Below, one piece after another: positions 39,828 through 48,985 of a stretch of 64,000 bases of DNA. The notes beneath the pieces were generated by a model, which was not told the DNA's origin, did not search any database, and worked only from the letters and a program-made list of their open reading frames with translations. Source of the DNA: an uncultured Myxococcales bacterium. Lineage in GTDB: Bacteria; Myxococcota_A; UBA9042. The translations under genes were made by a program, and so were the position numbers. The stretch covers positions 1-64,000 of the forward strand of contig CAISBR010000244.1 of the NCBI GenBank assembly GCA_903883645.1. Direction: 5' to 3'. How positions within the stretch are numbered: the stretch's first letter is position 1; each line of letters starts with the position of its first letter.

Positions 39828-40558
39828 GCGAAGCCGCCGTTGATACCCAATCCTTTCAAGTTATTCCAGCGAATCGTGCCGCCGTCGAGCTGCTAGTGGC
39901 ATCGCTGCGCAAACTGTCGCACGACGTAAGCAACGCCCTGGTGTCGACCGTGTCGCTTTTCGATCTGGCGATGGCCGACTACGAGGATGACCTCGAGGCG
40001 AATCTGCCCGCTGGGCTGCGGAGTGTGCGACAGAACTTGTCGGCCCCTAGGGCTATTTTTGATGCGCCCATGCGGACACTGCCCACCCGCTCGCTGCAGC
40101 GCCCGCGGCAGTTTGGCGACTGGCAGATTCAGGTGCAGGGCGAGGCCGCCAAGCTTGGCTGCACGGTCACGCTTGAGACTGGCCTGCCGGCACCGCCTAT
40201 CGAACCCGCCGACTGGGTGCAATGCCTCGACAACGTGGTGCAGAACGCACTCGACTCGCGCGAAATCACACGCCGATGCGGCGACTTGGCGACCCACGGC
40301 CGCGTCGCGATCACGGCCCTGCACGACGGCGACTGGTCTGGAGTGGTCGTGGCAGACAATGGCAGCGAGACCGTAGACTTGGCGAGCGCGGCGGCGGGTC
40401 GACTGCGGCGCAACGGGCACGGGCACTTGGGGCTCGGCCTGCCCGTCGCGGCGCTGCACTTGGCCGAGGTCGGCGGGCAAGTGCGCTTGGCGCAAGGCAG
40501 CCACGGCGGCATCCGCGTCGAGCTGCGTTGGCCGCTTGGCCTTTCGCAGCGTCCTTGA
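39824..40558 (+). CDS. Small soluble histidine-kinase-like ATPase
   Basis: 244 residues starting at GTG 39824, overlapping the previous TGA (GTGA). His33 in LRKLSHDVSNAL is a likely phospho-acceptor H-box, with a DHp-like helix pair after it. The HATPase_c domain has an N-box with Asn141 (CLDNVVQNALDSRE), a G1 box VVVADNGSETVD (Asp178) and a G2 box NGHGHLGLGLPVAA. There is no sensor or membrane segment, so it may be a partner for an external sensor, or a phosphotransfer enzyme, and no response regulator is adjacent. Coupling to a lipoprotein gene is unusual. Confidence 0.78.
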   Translation: MSEAAVDTQSFQVIPANRAAVELLVASLRKLSHDVSNALVSTVSLFDLAMADYEDDLEANLPAGLRSVRQNLSAPRAIFDAPMRTLPTRSLQRPRQFGDWQIQVQGEAAKLGCTVTLETGLPAPPIEPADWVQCLDNVVQNALDSREITRRCGDLATHGRVAITALHDGDWSGVVVADNGSETVDLASAAAGRLRRNGHGHLGLGLPVAALHLAEVGGQVRLAQGSHGGIRVELRWPLGLSQRP

Positions 40559-40622
40559 CCAGCGGGCTGCACATGTCGATACTGGGGTCGTGCGAGCTGC
40601 CGCAGGTCGCGCAGAGGTTGCC

Positions 40623-42728
40623 ATGGGTTTTGCCGCGTTGAACCGCCACGTTTCACCCCGTCAGCCGTTGGCGTGCGCCCTGGCCTCGCTGCTGGCTGTA
40701 GCAAGCCTGACCGCGTGCGTCGAAGAAGCCACGGTCACTTTGCCCAAGAACTACAACACGGTGCGCAACCGTTCGGTGGCTATCGACGCCAGCAAGTTCT
40801 TGGCTACCGACGGCTCTCTGGTCGATGCGAGCAGCTTGGCGCCGCAGAAGTTGCTCGACTACTCGGGCGTGTGTATCGGTGCGAACTGCGCACAATTCAA
40901 AGCTTCTGCTACCAACGGCGCCAAAGTCGCCTCGATGCAGGGCATCAACGGCACGCTCAAGACGCTGCTGCCTACCGACACCGACCAGACCAAGCTATTC
41001 GCCACCAGCGCCAGCAGCCTGTACGCCACGTGGATGCGCATTCCGGTCGGCTATGGCTGCAAGCCGCTGCTGCAGTCGCTGTTCCCCGATCGCACCAAGC
41101 CGGCCGGCGATGTGCAGAAAAATGCTGGCGATATCAGTAATTACAACCTGACCGGGCTCGATGCGCTGATCGGTGCGACCCGCAGCACCAGCGCCATGCC
41201 GGTATGGACCGTCGGCTACGATATCGGCACCGCCGGCCAGGGCTGCGCGTATGCCAATGGCCAGGTACAAGGCCAGAAAATTCAGGATATTGACCAGTGG
41301 ATGGCCGTGGTTGGCAACATCGCCGAGTGGTACGATCGCGTGCAACCGGCAATGAAGAACGACCTAAAGACCGGCGACGCGCTGTGCCTGAGCAAGGACC
41401 CGAGCATCACTCGACCGTGGTACTGCTCGCATACACTCATTAATTTCGAGTTTCTTCGCGATCCCTTTGGCGCGGGCGGCTATAAGGCCGATGTGCCCGC
41501 CGACCGCCAGGCGTGGCTCGCCGCATACAAGAAATTCGCTATGGATTTGCGAACGAAGCACTTCTGGTTGCCGGCCAATGGCGTAGTCAAGATCATCGGC
41601 CCCTCGGTGGTGATCAAGGGCGACTTGGCCGTGCAAGACAGCACCTCGGCGAATCGCCATCCTATCTATGATTTCATTGACTTCGTTGTGGCACCCGCCA
41701 ATCAGTACACCCTCGTGTCGGGCAAAGACGCCGCTGGCGCCGACGTCAAAGAGACCGTGCGCCTGCCACTGTCGCATCTGTCGCTCGAAGTCGAGGCCGC
41801 TTCGCCCAGCGAGGCCAAGCAGATTCTGCAGCGCATTACCGATTATGCCGCCGCCAAGGGCCTGAAATCCGAGAAATACGTCGATGGCGCGGCCGGGACT
41901 GAGGCCATTCCGATCTGGATTGCCGATCTGCGCATCAGCAAGTTGCCGGCGGTGGTGGCCAATCTTGCCGACCCGAAATCCGTCACTTACGACCCGTGGC
42001 GCGCCTCGGCGTGGAAAGGCGGCTTCTACGCGGCCAGCAAGATGCTGCTGCAAGGCCTAGCGACCGAGGCCACGATTGGCAATTTGGTGCGCGTCCCCAC
42101 ACTCGACCCCGACAGCCCGGCCACCGACAAGGCGGCGTTGGTCAGCACCGCCCTCGACAGCGACTACCTCTGGTTCGGCCAGGAAGACATCACCGCAGGC
42201 TCGCTCAAGCCCGCGGGATGGTACAGCTTTTGGTTTCATCCCGACTACATGGGCGGCAAGCAGCGGGTCTCGGTCAAGCACGGCCCCGACGCTCTGGGCA
42301 TGACCGGCTCGGCCAGCATCAACCCCGACTCGGGCATCGTGGTCATGGCCACCCGCAGCACCTGCCTGACCAGCCAAGGCGGCACCACCGACTGCGTCCC
42401 CGGCGTCACGACCGCGACCGACCGCAATGCGTTTGTCACCATGGGCAAGAAGGGCGTGTTGCGCATTATGGTCTCGGACTTCCAGGTCGAGCAAACAGGT
42501 AACCTCGAGAATTTGGAGCATAATCTGCGCATCCAAGTCGACGGACTACCGGCGGGTAGCAAAGTGGCCGGCTACCGCTGGGCCTGGATGGACGGCACGC
42601 CGCCGGGCACGTGGACCGATTTTGTCTACCGCGAGCTGGGGATCGTCGACATCACGAGTGGTTCCACCAGCTTTACGCGCACGGTGCCGGTGCCATCGGT
42701 CCACTATCTCGAGCTGTTCTACGACTAA
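40623..42728 (+). CDS. Large lipoprotein, possible degenerate GH39-like barrel
   Basis: 701 residues from the ATG at 40623 (CGCAGAGGTTGCC). The signal ends in a lipobox, VASLTAC. The order of segments loosely follows a GH39 glycosidase barrel: a strand with MPVWTVGYDIG, IDQWMAVVGNIAEWYDR, INFEFLRDPFG where an acid/base Asn-Glu pair would be expected, VVKIIGPSVVIKG, HPIYDFIDFVVAP, and EAIPIWIADLRIS where the nucleophile strand should be. The Asn-Glu pair is not preserved at the first site, so activity is doubtful. The C-terminal 250 residues look like a beta domain. This assignment is by eye; treat it as a surface lipoprotein of unknown function. Confidence 0.6.
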   Translation: MGFAALNRHVSPRQPLACALASLLAVASLTACVEEATVTLPKNYNTVRNRSVAIDASKFLATDGSLVDASSLAPQKLLDYSGVCIGANCAQFKASATNGAKVASMQGINGTLKTLLPTDTDQTKLFATSASSLYATWMRIPVGYGCKPLLQSLFPDRTKPAGDVQKNAGDISNYNLTGLDALIGATRSTSAMPVWTVGYDIGTAGQGCAYANGQVQGQKIQDIDQWMAVVGNIAEWYDRVQPAMKNDLKTGDALCLSKDPSITRPWYCSHTLINFEFLRDPFGAGGYKADVPADRQAWLAAYKKFAMDLRTKHFWLPANGVVKIIGPSVVIKGDLAVQDSTSANRHPIYDFIDFVVAPANQYTLVSGKDAAGADVKETVRLPLSHLSLEVEAASPSEAKQILQRITDYAAAKGLKSEKYVDGAAGTEAIPIWIADLRISKLPAVVANLADPKSVTYDPWRASAWKGGFYAASKMLLQGLATEATIGNLVRVPTLDPDSPATDKAALVSTALDSDYLWFGQEDITAGSLKPAGWYSFWFHPDYMGGKQRVSVKHGPDALGMTGSASINPDSGIVVMATRSTCLTSQGGTTDCVPGVTTATDRNAFVTMGKKGVLRIMVSDFQVEQTGNLENLEHNLRIQVDGLPAGSKVAGYRWAWMDGTPPGTWTDFVYRELGIVDITSGSTSFTRTVPVPSVHYLELFYD

Positions 42729-42815
42729 GGGCCGCGACAGGGTCAATGCGATTCTTCCGCGCGGCCGCTACCGCCGACGAACCTTTAATTTCCTAATCCT
42801 TCTAGGCAGGTGCGC

Positions 42816-44648
42816 ATGTGCGGCATCATCGGTTACCTTGGCCCCGAGCAAGCGGCGCCCATCTTGGTCGAGGGCCTGCGCCGCCTGGAATATCGCGGCT
42901 ATGACTCGGCGGGCTTGGCCCTGGTCGAGGGCGGCGCTATCCAGCTGCGGCGAGCGGTCGGTAAGCTGCGTAACCTAGATAAACTGCTGCTAGAACAGCC
43001 TGTTCACGGCTCTGTGGGCATCGGCCACACGCGGTGGGCCACCCACGGCCGGCCGACGGAGATGAACGCGCACCCGCACTGTGTGGGCACCGTCGCCGTG
43101 GTGCACAACGGCATTATCGAGAATCACCTTGAGCTGAAAGCAGAATTGCGCGAGCGCGGTCACGTTTTCGCCAGCGAGACCGACACCGAGGTCTACGCGC
43201 ATCTGATCGACGAACAGCTGCAGAAGGGGCTGGATCTGCCCGAGGCGGTGCGGCAGTCGGCCAAGCAAGTTCGCGGAAGTTATGCGATTGCTGTGGTCGA
43301 TAGCAGTCGGCCGGATCGGCTGGTGGTGGCCAAGCAGCAGTCGCCGCTGATCATCGGACTGGGCGAGGGCGAGAATTTCGCGGCGTCCGACATTCCGGCG
43401 GTGATCGCCCACACGCGCAATGTAGTCTACCTAGAAGACGGCGACTTTGCTCAGATTGAGTGCGACAAGGTGCAGATCTGGCGCATCGACGACGGCCAGG
43501 CGGTCGAGCGGGCGACGACCCATATCGGCTGGAGCGCAGTGGCGGCCGAGAAGGGCGGCTTCAAGCACTTTATGCTCAAAGAGATTCACGAGCAATCGCG
43601 CGCGATTACCGACACCTTCCGCGGCCGCGCCTCGGTTGAGCAAGGCGACGTATTCTTCGAAGAATTGCGCCTTAGCGCCGAAGACTTGGCGGCGATCACG
43701 CGCATTGTCGTCGTGGCGTGCGGCACATCGTGGCACGCAGGCTTGGTGGGCAAGCACTACCTCGAAGCGGCGACACGGCTGCCGGTCGAAGTGGATTTAG
43801 CCAGTGAATTCCGTTATCGCGACCCTGTGATCGACGGGCAGACGCTGGTTATCGCCATCAGCCAATCCGGCGAGACAGCCGACACGCTGGCAGCGATCGT
43901 AGAAGCCAAGGCGCGCGGAGCGAAGACCGCCGCGATCTGCAACGTAATTGGCTCGTCGATTGCCCGCGCTTCGGGCGATGTAGTGTACACGCACGCAGGG
44001 CCCGAGATCGGCGTGGCGTCGACAAAAGCGTTTACCACTCAGATGGTTGCGCTCTATTTGCTGGCGGTGTATCTGGGCCGGCGCCGCGGCAAGCTGAGCG
44101 AGGATGCGGCTCGCACCCTGCTGACAACATTGGCACAAGTGCCTAGCGCGGTCGAACAGGCGATCACGCTCAACTGGCACGTGCGCGATGTGGCGCGGCG
44201 CTACATGGACTCGCAGTCCGCGCTGTACCTGGGCCGCGGGCTGCTGCACCCGATTGCGCTCGAAGGGGCGCTCAAGCTCAAAGAGATCAGCTATATACAT
44301 GCCGAAGGCTACGCAGCTGGCGAGATGAAACATGGGCCGATCGCCTTGGTCGACGAGCACACGCCCACGGTTATTGTGGCGCCGCGCGGACCGAGTTACG
44401 AGAAGACCCTGTCGAATTTGCAAGAAATTTTGGCCCGTCGCGGCCACGTGATCGCCGTAGGCCAGGCGGACGACGACGAGTTGCGGGCGGTGGTGCACGA
44501 TTACCTGGCCCTGCCGGCCGTAGAGCCGTGGGCTGCGCCGATCGTGGCGGTGGTGCCTCTTCAGCTTTTTGCCTACCATATCGCAGACTTAAAGGGCACG
44601 GACGTAGACCAACCGCGCAACCTGGCCAAATCGGTCACGGTCGAGTAG
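42816..44648 (+). CDS. glmS: Glutamine-fructose-6-phosphate aminotransferase (isomerising)
   Basis: 610 residues. The ATG at 42816 gives the required N-terminal Cys (MCGIIGYLG); a GTG two codons upstream would block it. The glutaminase has LEYRGYDSAG, HTRWATHG and VHNGIIENH. Two SIS domains follow with CGTSWHAG, SQSGETADT and a C-terminal DQPRNLAKSVTVE. It makes glucosamine-6-phosphate for peptidoglycan and LPS. No glmS ribozyme was recognised in the 87-bp upstream gap. It is followed 11 bp later by purM. Confidence 0.97.
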   Translation: MCGIIGYLGPEQAAPILVEGLRRLEYRGYDSAGLALVEGGAIQLRRAVGKLRNLDKLLLEQPVHGSVGIGHTRWATHGRPTEMNAHPHCVGTVAVVHNGIIENHLELKAELRERGHVFASETDTEVYAHLIDEQLQKGLDLPEAVRQSAKQVRGSYAIAVVDSSRPDRLVVAKQQSPLIIGLGEGENFAASDIPAVIAHTRNVVYLEDGDFAQIECDKVQIWRIDDGQAVERATTHIGWSAVAAEKGGFKHFMLKEIHEQSRAITDTFRGRASVEQGDVFFEELRLSAEDLAAITRIVVVACGTSWHAGLVGKHYLEAATRLPVEVDLASEFRYRDPVIDGQTLVIAISQSGETADTLAAIVEAKARGAKTAAICNVIGSSIARASGDVVYTHAGPEIGVASTKAFTTQMVALYLLAVYLGRRRGKLSEDAARTLLTTLAQVPSAVEQAITLNWHVRDVARRYMDSQSALYLGRGLLHPIALEGALKLKEISYIHAEGYAAGEMKHGPIALVDEHTPTVIVAPRGPSYEKTLSNLQEILARRGHVIAVGQADDDELRAVVHDYLALPAVEPWAAPIVAVVPLQLFAYHIADLKGTDVDQPRNLAKSVTVE

Positions 44649-44659
44649 CGCGGCGCGCG

Positions 44660-45736
44660 ATGACACCCGACCTAGGTGCACAGGCCGATGCCTCTGCCTT
44701 GGCCTACGCTTGGGCCGCGAAATCCTTTGATTTTCGCCCAAAAGGACAGGGTGCCGTAGTGGCGGCGCCGGGGGCAGGGTTTGCTACCTGGCTCGACCTG
44801 CCCGGCGGACCGCTAGCCATGACGAGCGACGGCATAGGGACTAAGCTCGAATTGGCTGAGCGTATGCAGTGTTACAGCTCACTGGGCTGGGACCTTATCG
44901 CGATGGTGTGCGACGACTTGGCCGCAGCGGGCGCGGAGCCGGTGGCGGTGGCCAATGTGCTCGACGTCGATCACCTGGATGCGCAGGTGGTGGGCGAGCT
45001 GATGCGCGGGCTGCACGCGGCCGCCCAAGTGGCGCGGGTGAGCCTAGCTGGTGGCGAAATTGCCGAGCTGGGTTCTAGAGTTGCGGGCCATGGTCCGGGC
45101 ATGCACGCCAACTGGAGCGCCACGGCGCTTGGGCATCTGCGACCCGGCTGGCAGCCTATTGATGGGCGCTCGGTTCGCGCCGGGCACGCGGTGGTCGCGC
45201 TGGCAAGCGATAACTTCAGGTCCAATGGTTTTACGGTGTTGCGCCAGGGGTTACAGCGTGCGCTGGGCGATCTGTGGCACCTCGCAGCGTGTGGCGAGCA
45301 GAGTTGGGGCGAGGCGCTGCTGGCCCCGAGCACGCTCTACTGTCCGCTGGTGACGCGCTTGCGGGCTCAGGGTATACATCCCTCTGGAATTGCACATATT
45401 ACTGGCGGCGGCATCCCGGCCAAGCTGGGTCGCGTAGTGGCCCCGAATCGACTGGGCGCCGACCTGGAGCAGCTGTGGCCGCCGACTGCAACCATGCGAC
45501 TTGCCGAGCAGTTGTGCGAAATCGAGACGCACGAGGCCTGGCAGCACTTTGGTCGCGGCAATGGCATGTTGCTGGTGGTCGACCCCGGCGATGTGGCCGA
45601 AATCGTCGCCGTCGCGGCAGAGTGCGGGCTGCGGGCGCGACCGGCGGGGCAAGTCGTCGCCAAGCCCGAGCTGCGGCTGTACGATGGACTGCAGGCCTGC
45701 ACCTTTGCGCTGCGGGGGAGTGAGCATGACCGCTAG
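44660..45736 (+). CDS. purM: Phosphoribosylformylglycinamidine cyclo-ligase (AIR synthase)
   Basis: 358 residues. AIRS fold: MTSDGIGTKLELAERM near residue 54, DLIAMVCDDLAAAGAEPV, SLAGGEIAEL, DNFRSNGFTVLR, and HITGGGIPAKLGRVV. It is somewhat divergent from E. coli PurM: the N-terminal glycine-rich loop here is APGAGFATWLDL. It closes FGAM to AIR using ATP in the fifth purine step. It overlaps purL by 11 bp and starts 11 bp after glmS, so the whole stretch to purF is likely one transcript. Confidence 0.92.
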   Translation: MTPDLGAQADASALAYAWAAKSFDFRPKGQGAVVAAPGAGFATWLDLPGGPLAMTSDGIGTKLELAERMQCYSSLGWDLIAMVCDDLAAAGAEPVAVANVLDVDHLDAQVVGELMRGLHAAAQVARVSLAGGEIAELGSRVAGHGPGMHANWSATALGHLRPGWQPIDGRSVRAGHAVVALASDNFRSNGFTVLRQGLQRALGDLWHLAACGEQSWGEALLAPSTLYCPLVTRLRAQGIHPSGIAHITGGGIPAKLGRVVAPNRLGADLEQLWPPTATMRLAEQLCEIETHEAWQHFGRGNGMLLVVDPGDVAEIVAVAAECGLRARPAGQVVAKPELRLYDGLQACTFALRGSEHDR

Positions 45737-48197
45737 CCGCGCCGAAGCCTTGCCGCTGGGTAGCAGCGATGCCGAATTGCGCGCGGTTTCGGCGCAGCGC
45801 CAGCTCAACCTGAATTTGGCGGAGCTACGGGCTATCATCAATTATTTTAGCAAGATAGGCGCTCTTCGCGACCAACTCGGCCTACCGGCAGGGCCCAGCG
45901 TTTGCGAGGTCGAGATCTTCGCGCAGACTTGGTCTGAGCACTGTAAACACAAAGAGTTCAACGCGATTATCGACATGAAGCTGGGCGCGGGGCACGGCGC
46001 TAGGGCTTGGCGGGTCGACTCGCTCTTTAAGACCTATGTAGTTCGTGCCACAGAGATCGTGCGCGACAAGTATCAAACTGCCGGTAAAGACTGGGTTATC
46101 ACAGCTTTTAGCGACAATGCGGGTGTGGCCCGCTACAGCGACCGCCAGCACTTGGTCCTCAAGGTCGAGACACACAATGCGCCATCGGCCATTGCCCCGC
46201 AAACAGGTGCCACTACTGGGGTTTTGGGCTGCCAACGCGACGCCTTGGGCACGGGCAAGGGGGGCGCGCGGCTCATTGCCGGCTGCGATGTGCTGTGTTT
46301 TGCGCCGCCACAACCGGGCGTAGCGCTGCTGCCGGGTCAGCTCGACCCCGAGGTCGTGGCACGCGGAGTAGTCGCGGGTATCGCGAGCGCGGGCAACCTG
46401 ACCGGCGTGCCCACGGTAGCGGGTGCGGTGGTCTACGATCGACGCTATGCCGCGAAACCATTAGTACATTGCGGCACGGTGGCACTGCTGCCGGCCGAGT
46501 ATCCGAATGGCCCGGCGTGGCAAAAACAGGTGCTGCCTGGCGACCGGGTGATGGTGGTGGGCGGGCCGACGGGCCGCGATGGCGTGCACGGTGCGACGTT
46601 TTCGTCGGCGACACTGCAAACCGGGCAGACCGATAGCGTCGTGCCCCCCGGCGATCCGGCGATGCAGCGGCGACTTATCGATGTGATGGAGCGGGCTTGC
46701 CAGCGTGGCCTGGTGCGCGGCTGTACCGACAATGGCGCGGGTGGCCTGGCGTCGTCGGTGGGCGAGCTGGCCCTGCTCAGCGGTGGCGCGCGCATCGATA
46801 TCCAGCAAGTGCCCACAAAGGATGGCGAAGTTGACGCGTGGCAGCTGCTGCTCAGCGAGTCGCAAGAGCGCATGACGCTGGCCGTGGCCCCCGAGCATGT
46901 GGCGGCGGTGCTGGCCTTGGCCTCGCAACACCAGGTGACGGCTGCGGATATCGGCGCGTTCGACGACTCGGGCGTGTTTGCCGTGCGCGCGGGTGAACAG
47001 CTACTGGCGCACCTTGACCTGCAATTTCTGCATTTTGGTGTGCCGCGCAAGCACCTGCAAGCCCAGTGGTTGCCGCCGATCTTGCGCGAGCCCGACTTGG
47101 GGCCGCTCGACCTGTCGCAGACACTGCTCCAGCTGCTGGCCAGCGCGAATATCGCGAGTCGCGAGGGGGTGATCCGCCGCTACGACCACGAGGTACAGGG
47201 CGGCAGCGTGCTCAAGCCCTTGATGGGCGACGCGGGCTTAGCGCCGCAAGATGCTGCAGTGCTGCGACCCGACCTCGACAGCTGGCAGGGCTTGGCGATC
47301 TCGCACGGAATCTGCCCAAAGTACGGCGACATTGACCCCTACGAGATGGCTGCCGGTGCGTTCGACGAGGCGGTGCGCGCGCTGGTGTCTGTGGGTGCGC
47401 AGCTGCCTAGCCTCGAGGCGCCGACGCCGTGGGTCGGTTGCGACAATTTCTGTGTGCCCGACAGCGTTTACCACCCCGAGCACAATAGCGACGGCAAGAA
47501 GAAGCTGGGCCAGCTCGTGCGGATGGCCGAGGCGCTGTTCGACCAGTCGGTCCACTTCGACATCCCAATGATCTCGGGTAAAGACTCGATGAAGAACGAC
47601 TTTCGCGCCGGGCCGGCCAGGCTGTCGGTGCCGCCGACGCTGCTGGTGACCTTGGTGGCGCAGCTGCCCGATGTGCGCAAGGTGGTGAGCAGCGAGTGGA
47701 AAGGGGCCGGCGACCTGATCTATGTGATCGGTGCGACCTACGACGAATTGGGCGGGTCGGAGCTGTATGCGCTGTTCGGCAAGCTGGGGGCGCGTGTGCC
47801 CAAGGTGCGCTACAAGCAGGCTCGCGCGGGCTATACCCGCCACAACACCGCGCACAGCAAAGGTCTTTTGCAGTCGAGCCACGACGCATCGGATGGGGGG
47901 CTGGCCGTGTGCTTGGCCGAGAGCTGTATCGGAGGCGGGCTTGGCGCCGAGATTCGCTTGCCGACGGCCGGACTATCGAATCTCGCTTGGCTGTTTAGCG
48001 AGTCGCACAGCCGTCTGGTCGTGTCGGTGCGGCCGAGCGATGCCGCAGCGTTCGAAGAGGTGCTGGGTACCTACGCCGTGCTGCTCGGCAGTGTGACTTT
48101 TGGCCCCAAGCTGCGGATTCTGCGCGGCGACGAGGCCATTGTCGACGTAGAAGTCGCTGCCATGACACGCAGTTGGAGCATGGGGGGGCTACTGTGA
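45726..48197 (+). CDS. purL: FGAM synthase subunit PurL
   Basis: 823 residues from the ATG at 45726 with a GGGGGAGTGAGC site. The N-terminal linker helix LNLNLAELRAIINYFSK leads to FAQTWSEHCKHKEF (catalytic His), VLKVETHNAPSAIAP and GATTGVLGCQRDALG. The second half has YDHEVQGGSVLKPLMGD and ISGKDSMKND. It amidates FGAR with ammonia from PurQ. Its linker resembles the 950-1,000-residue form whose N-terminus contains a PurS-like part, but that part is absent, and no purS gene lies in this window. It ends in a GTGA overlap with purQ. Confidence 0.93.
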   Translation: MTASRAEALPLGSSDAELRAVSAQRQLNLNLAELRAIINYFSKIGALRDQLGLPAGPSVCEVEIFAQTWSEHCKHKEFNAIIDMKLGAGHGARAWRVDSLFKTYVVRATEIVRDKYQTAGKDWVITAFSDNAGVARYSDRQHLVLKVETHNAPSAIAPQTGATTGVLGCQRDALGTGKGGARLIAGCDVLCFAPPQPGVALLPGQLDPEVVARGVVAGIASAGNLTGVPTVAGAVVYDRRYAAKPLVHCGTVALLPAEYPNGPAWQKQVLPGDRVMVVGGPTGRDGVHGATFSSATLQTGQTDSVVPPGDPAMQRRLIDVMERACQRGLVRGCTDNGAGGLASSVGELALLSGGARIDIQQVPTKDGEVDAWQLLLSESQERMTLAVAPEHVAAVLALASQHQVTAADIGAFDDSGVFAVRAGEQLLAHLDLQFLHFGVPRKHLQAQWLPPILREPDLGPLDLSQTLLQLLASANIASREGVIRRYDHEVQGGSVLKPLMGDAGLAPQDAAVLRPDLDSWQGLAISHGICPKYGDIDPYEMAAGAFDEAVRALVSVGAQLPSLEAPTPWVGCDNFCVPDSVYHPEHNSDGKKKLGQLVRMAEALFDQSVHFDIPMISGKDSMKNDFRAGPARLSVPPTLLVTLVAQLPDVRKVVSSEWKGAGDLIYVIGATYDELGGSELYALFGKLGARVPKVRYKQARAGYTRHNTAHSKGLLQSSHDASDGGLAVCLAESCIGGGLGAEIRLPTAGLSNLAWLFSESHSRLVVSVRPSDAAAFEEVLGTYAVLLGSVTFGPKLRILRGDEAIVDVEVAAMTRSWSMGGLL

Positions 48198-48985
48198 CGC
48201 GCGTCGCCGTGCTGTGTGGCCTGGGCCTGCACTGCCATACAGAAGCCCTGGCTGCCTATCGCGAGGTGGGTGCCGCGGCCGAACTGGTCGAGGCCACCGC
48301 GCTGATCGCCGGCACGCTCGCGCTGACTAGCTATGATCTTGTGCACTTTAGTGGCGGATTCAGTTTTGGCGATGTGGGCGGCGCGGGGCAGCAGTTGGCC
48401 GAGCAGCTGCGGAGCGGCCCCGGCTGGCCCGTGCTGAGGGCTTGGCTCGAGCAAGGCGGCCGCGCGGTGGGGGTGTGCAACGGCATGCAAATTCTGACTG
48501 CCGCTGGTCTTTTGCCGAATTTGGCCGGCACCTATACCCCCGAAGTGGCGCTGGAGGCCAACGTGGGCGGCCTGTTTGTCGACCGCTGGGTGCGCTGTAC
48601 GTGGCAGCCGCCGGGTACGCCGCTGCACTACCTCGAGCTGCCGGTGCGCCACGCCGAGGGGCGGGTCGTGCCCTTTACGCCCGAGATTGCACTGCAAATC
48701 GAAGCTCTTGGGCTGCCCACTCTGCGCTATGTCGATCACCTCGACGAGCCGAGCGAAGCTCCGCCGCACAATCCTGCCGGTAGCCCAATGGCCGTGGCTG
48801 GCCTACTCTCGGCGAACGGGCGCGTGCTCGGTCTGATGCCGCACCCCGAGGCCGCGATGAGTCCGTTTCAGCACCCGGCGTGGCCGCAGCGGCAGCGGTG
48901 GGGCGACCTGCCCGAGTTTGGCGACGGTGCGACGGTGTTGCGTTGGCTGGTCGGGCCGTTTGTCGAAGAGGGCAAGGATGTCTAG
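48194..48985 (+). CDS. purQ: FGAM synthase glutaminase subunit PurQ
   Basis: 263 residues starting at the GTG of a GTGA overlap with purL. Class I amidotransferase: LVHFSGGFSFGDVGGAG, the nucleophile Cys in GVCNGMQIL, and the catalytic His-Glu in MPHPEAAM. It supplies ammonia to PurL. The N-terminus lacks a long extension, as expected for a stand-alone subunit. It overlaps purH by 8 bp. Confidence 0.95.
   Translation: MTRVAVLCGLGLHCHTEALAAYREVGAAAELVEATALIAGTLALTSYDLVHFSGGFSFGDVGGAGQQLAEQLRSGPGWPVLRAWLEQGGRAVGVCNGMQILTAAGLLPNLAGTYTPEVALEANVGGLFVDRWVRCTWQPPGTPLHYLELPVRHAEGRVVPFTPEIALQIEALGLPTLRYVDHLDEPSEAPPHNPAGSPMAVAGLLSANGRVLGLMPHPEAAMSPFQHPAWPQRQRWGDLPEFGDGATVLRWLVGPFVEEGKDV

Noticed and set aside
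42729-42815. glmS ribozyme in front of glmS
   Set aside because: The gap is 87 bp and no ribozyme core could be recognised.
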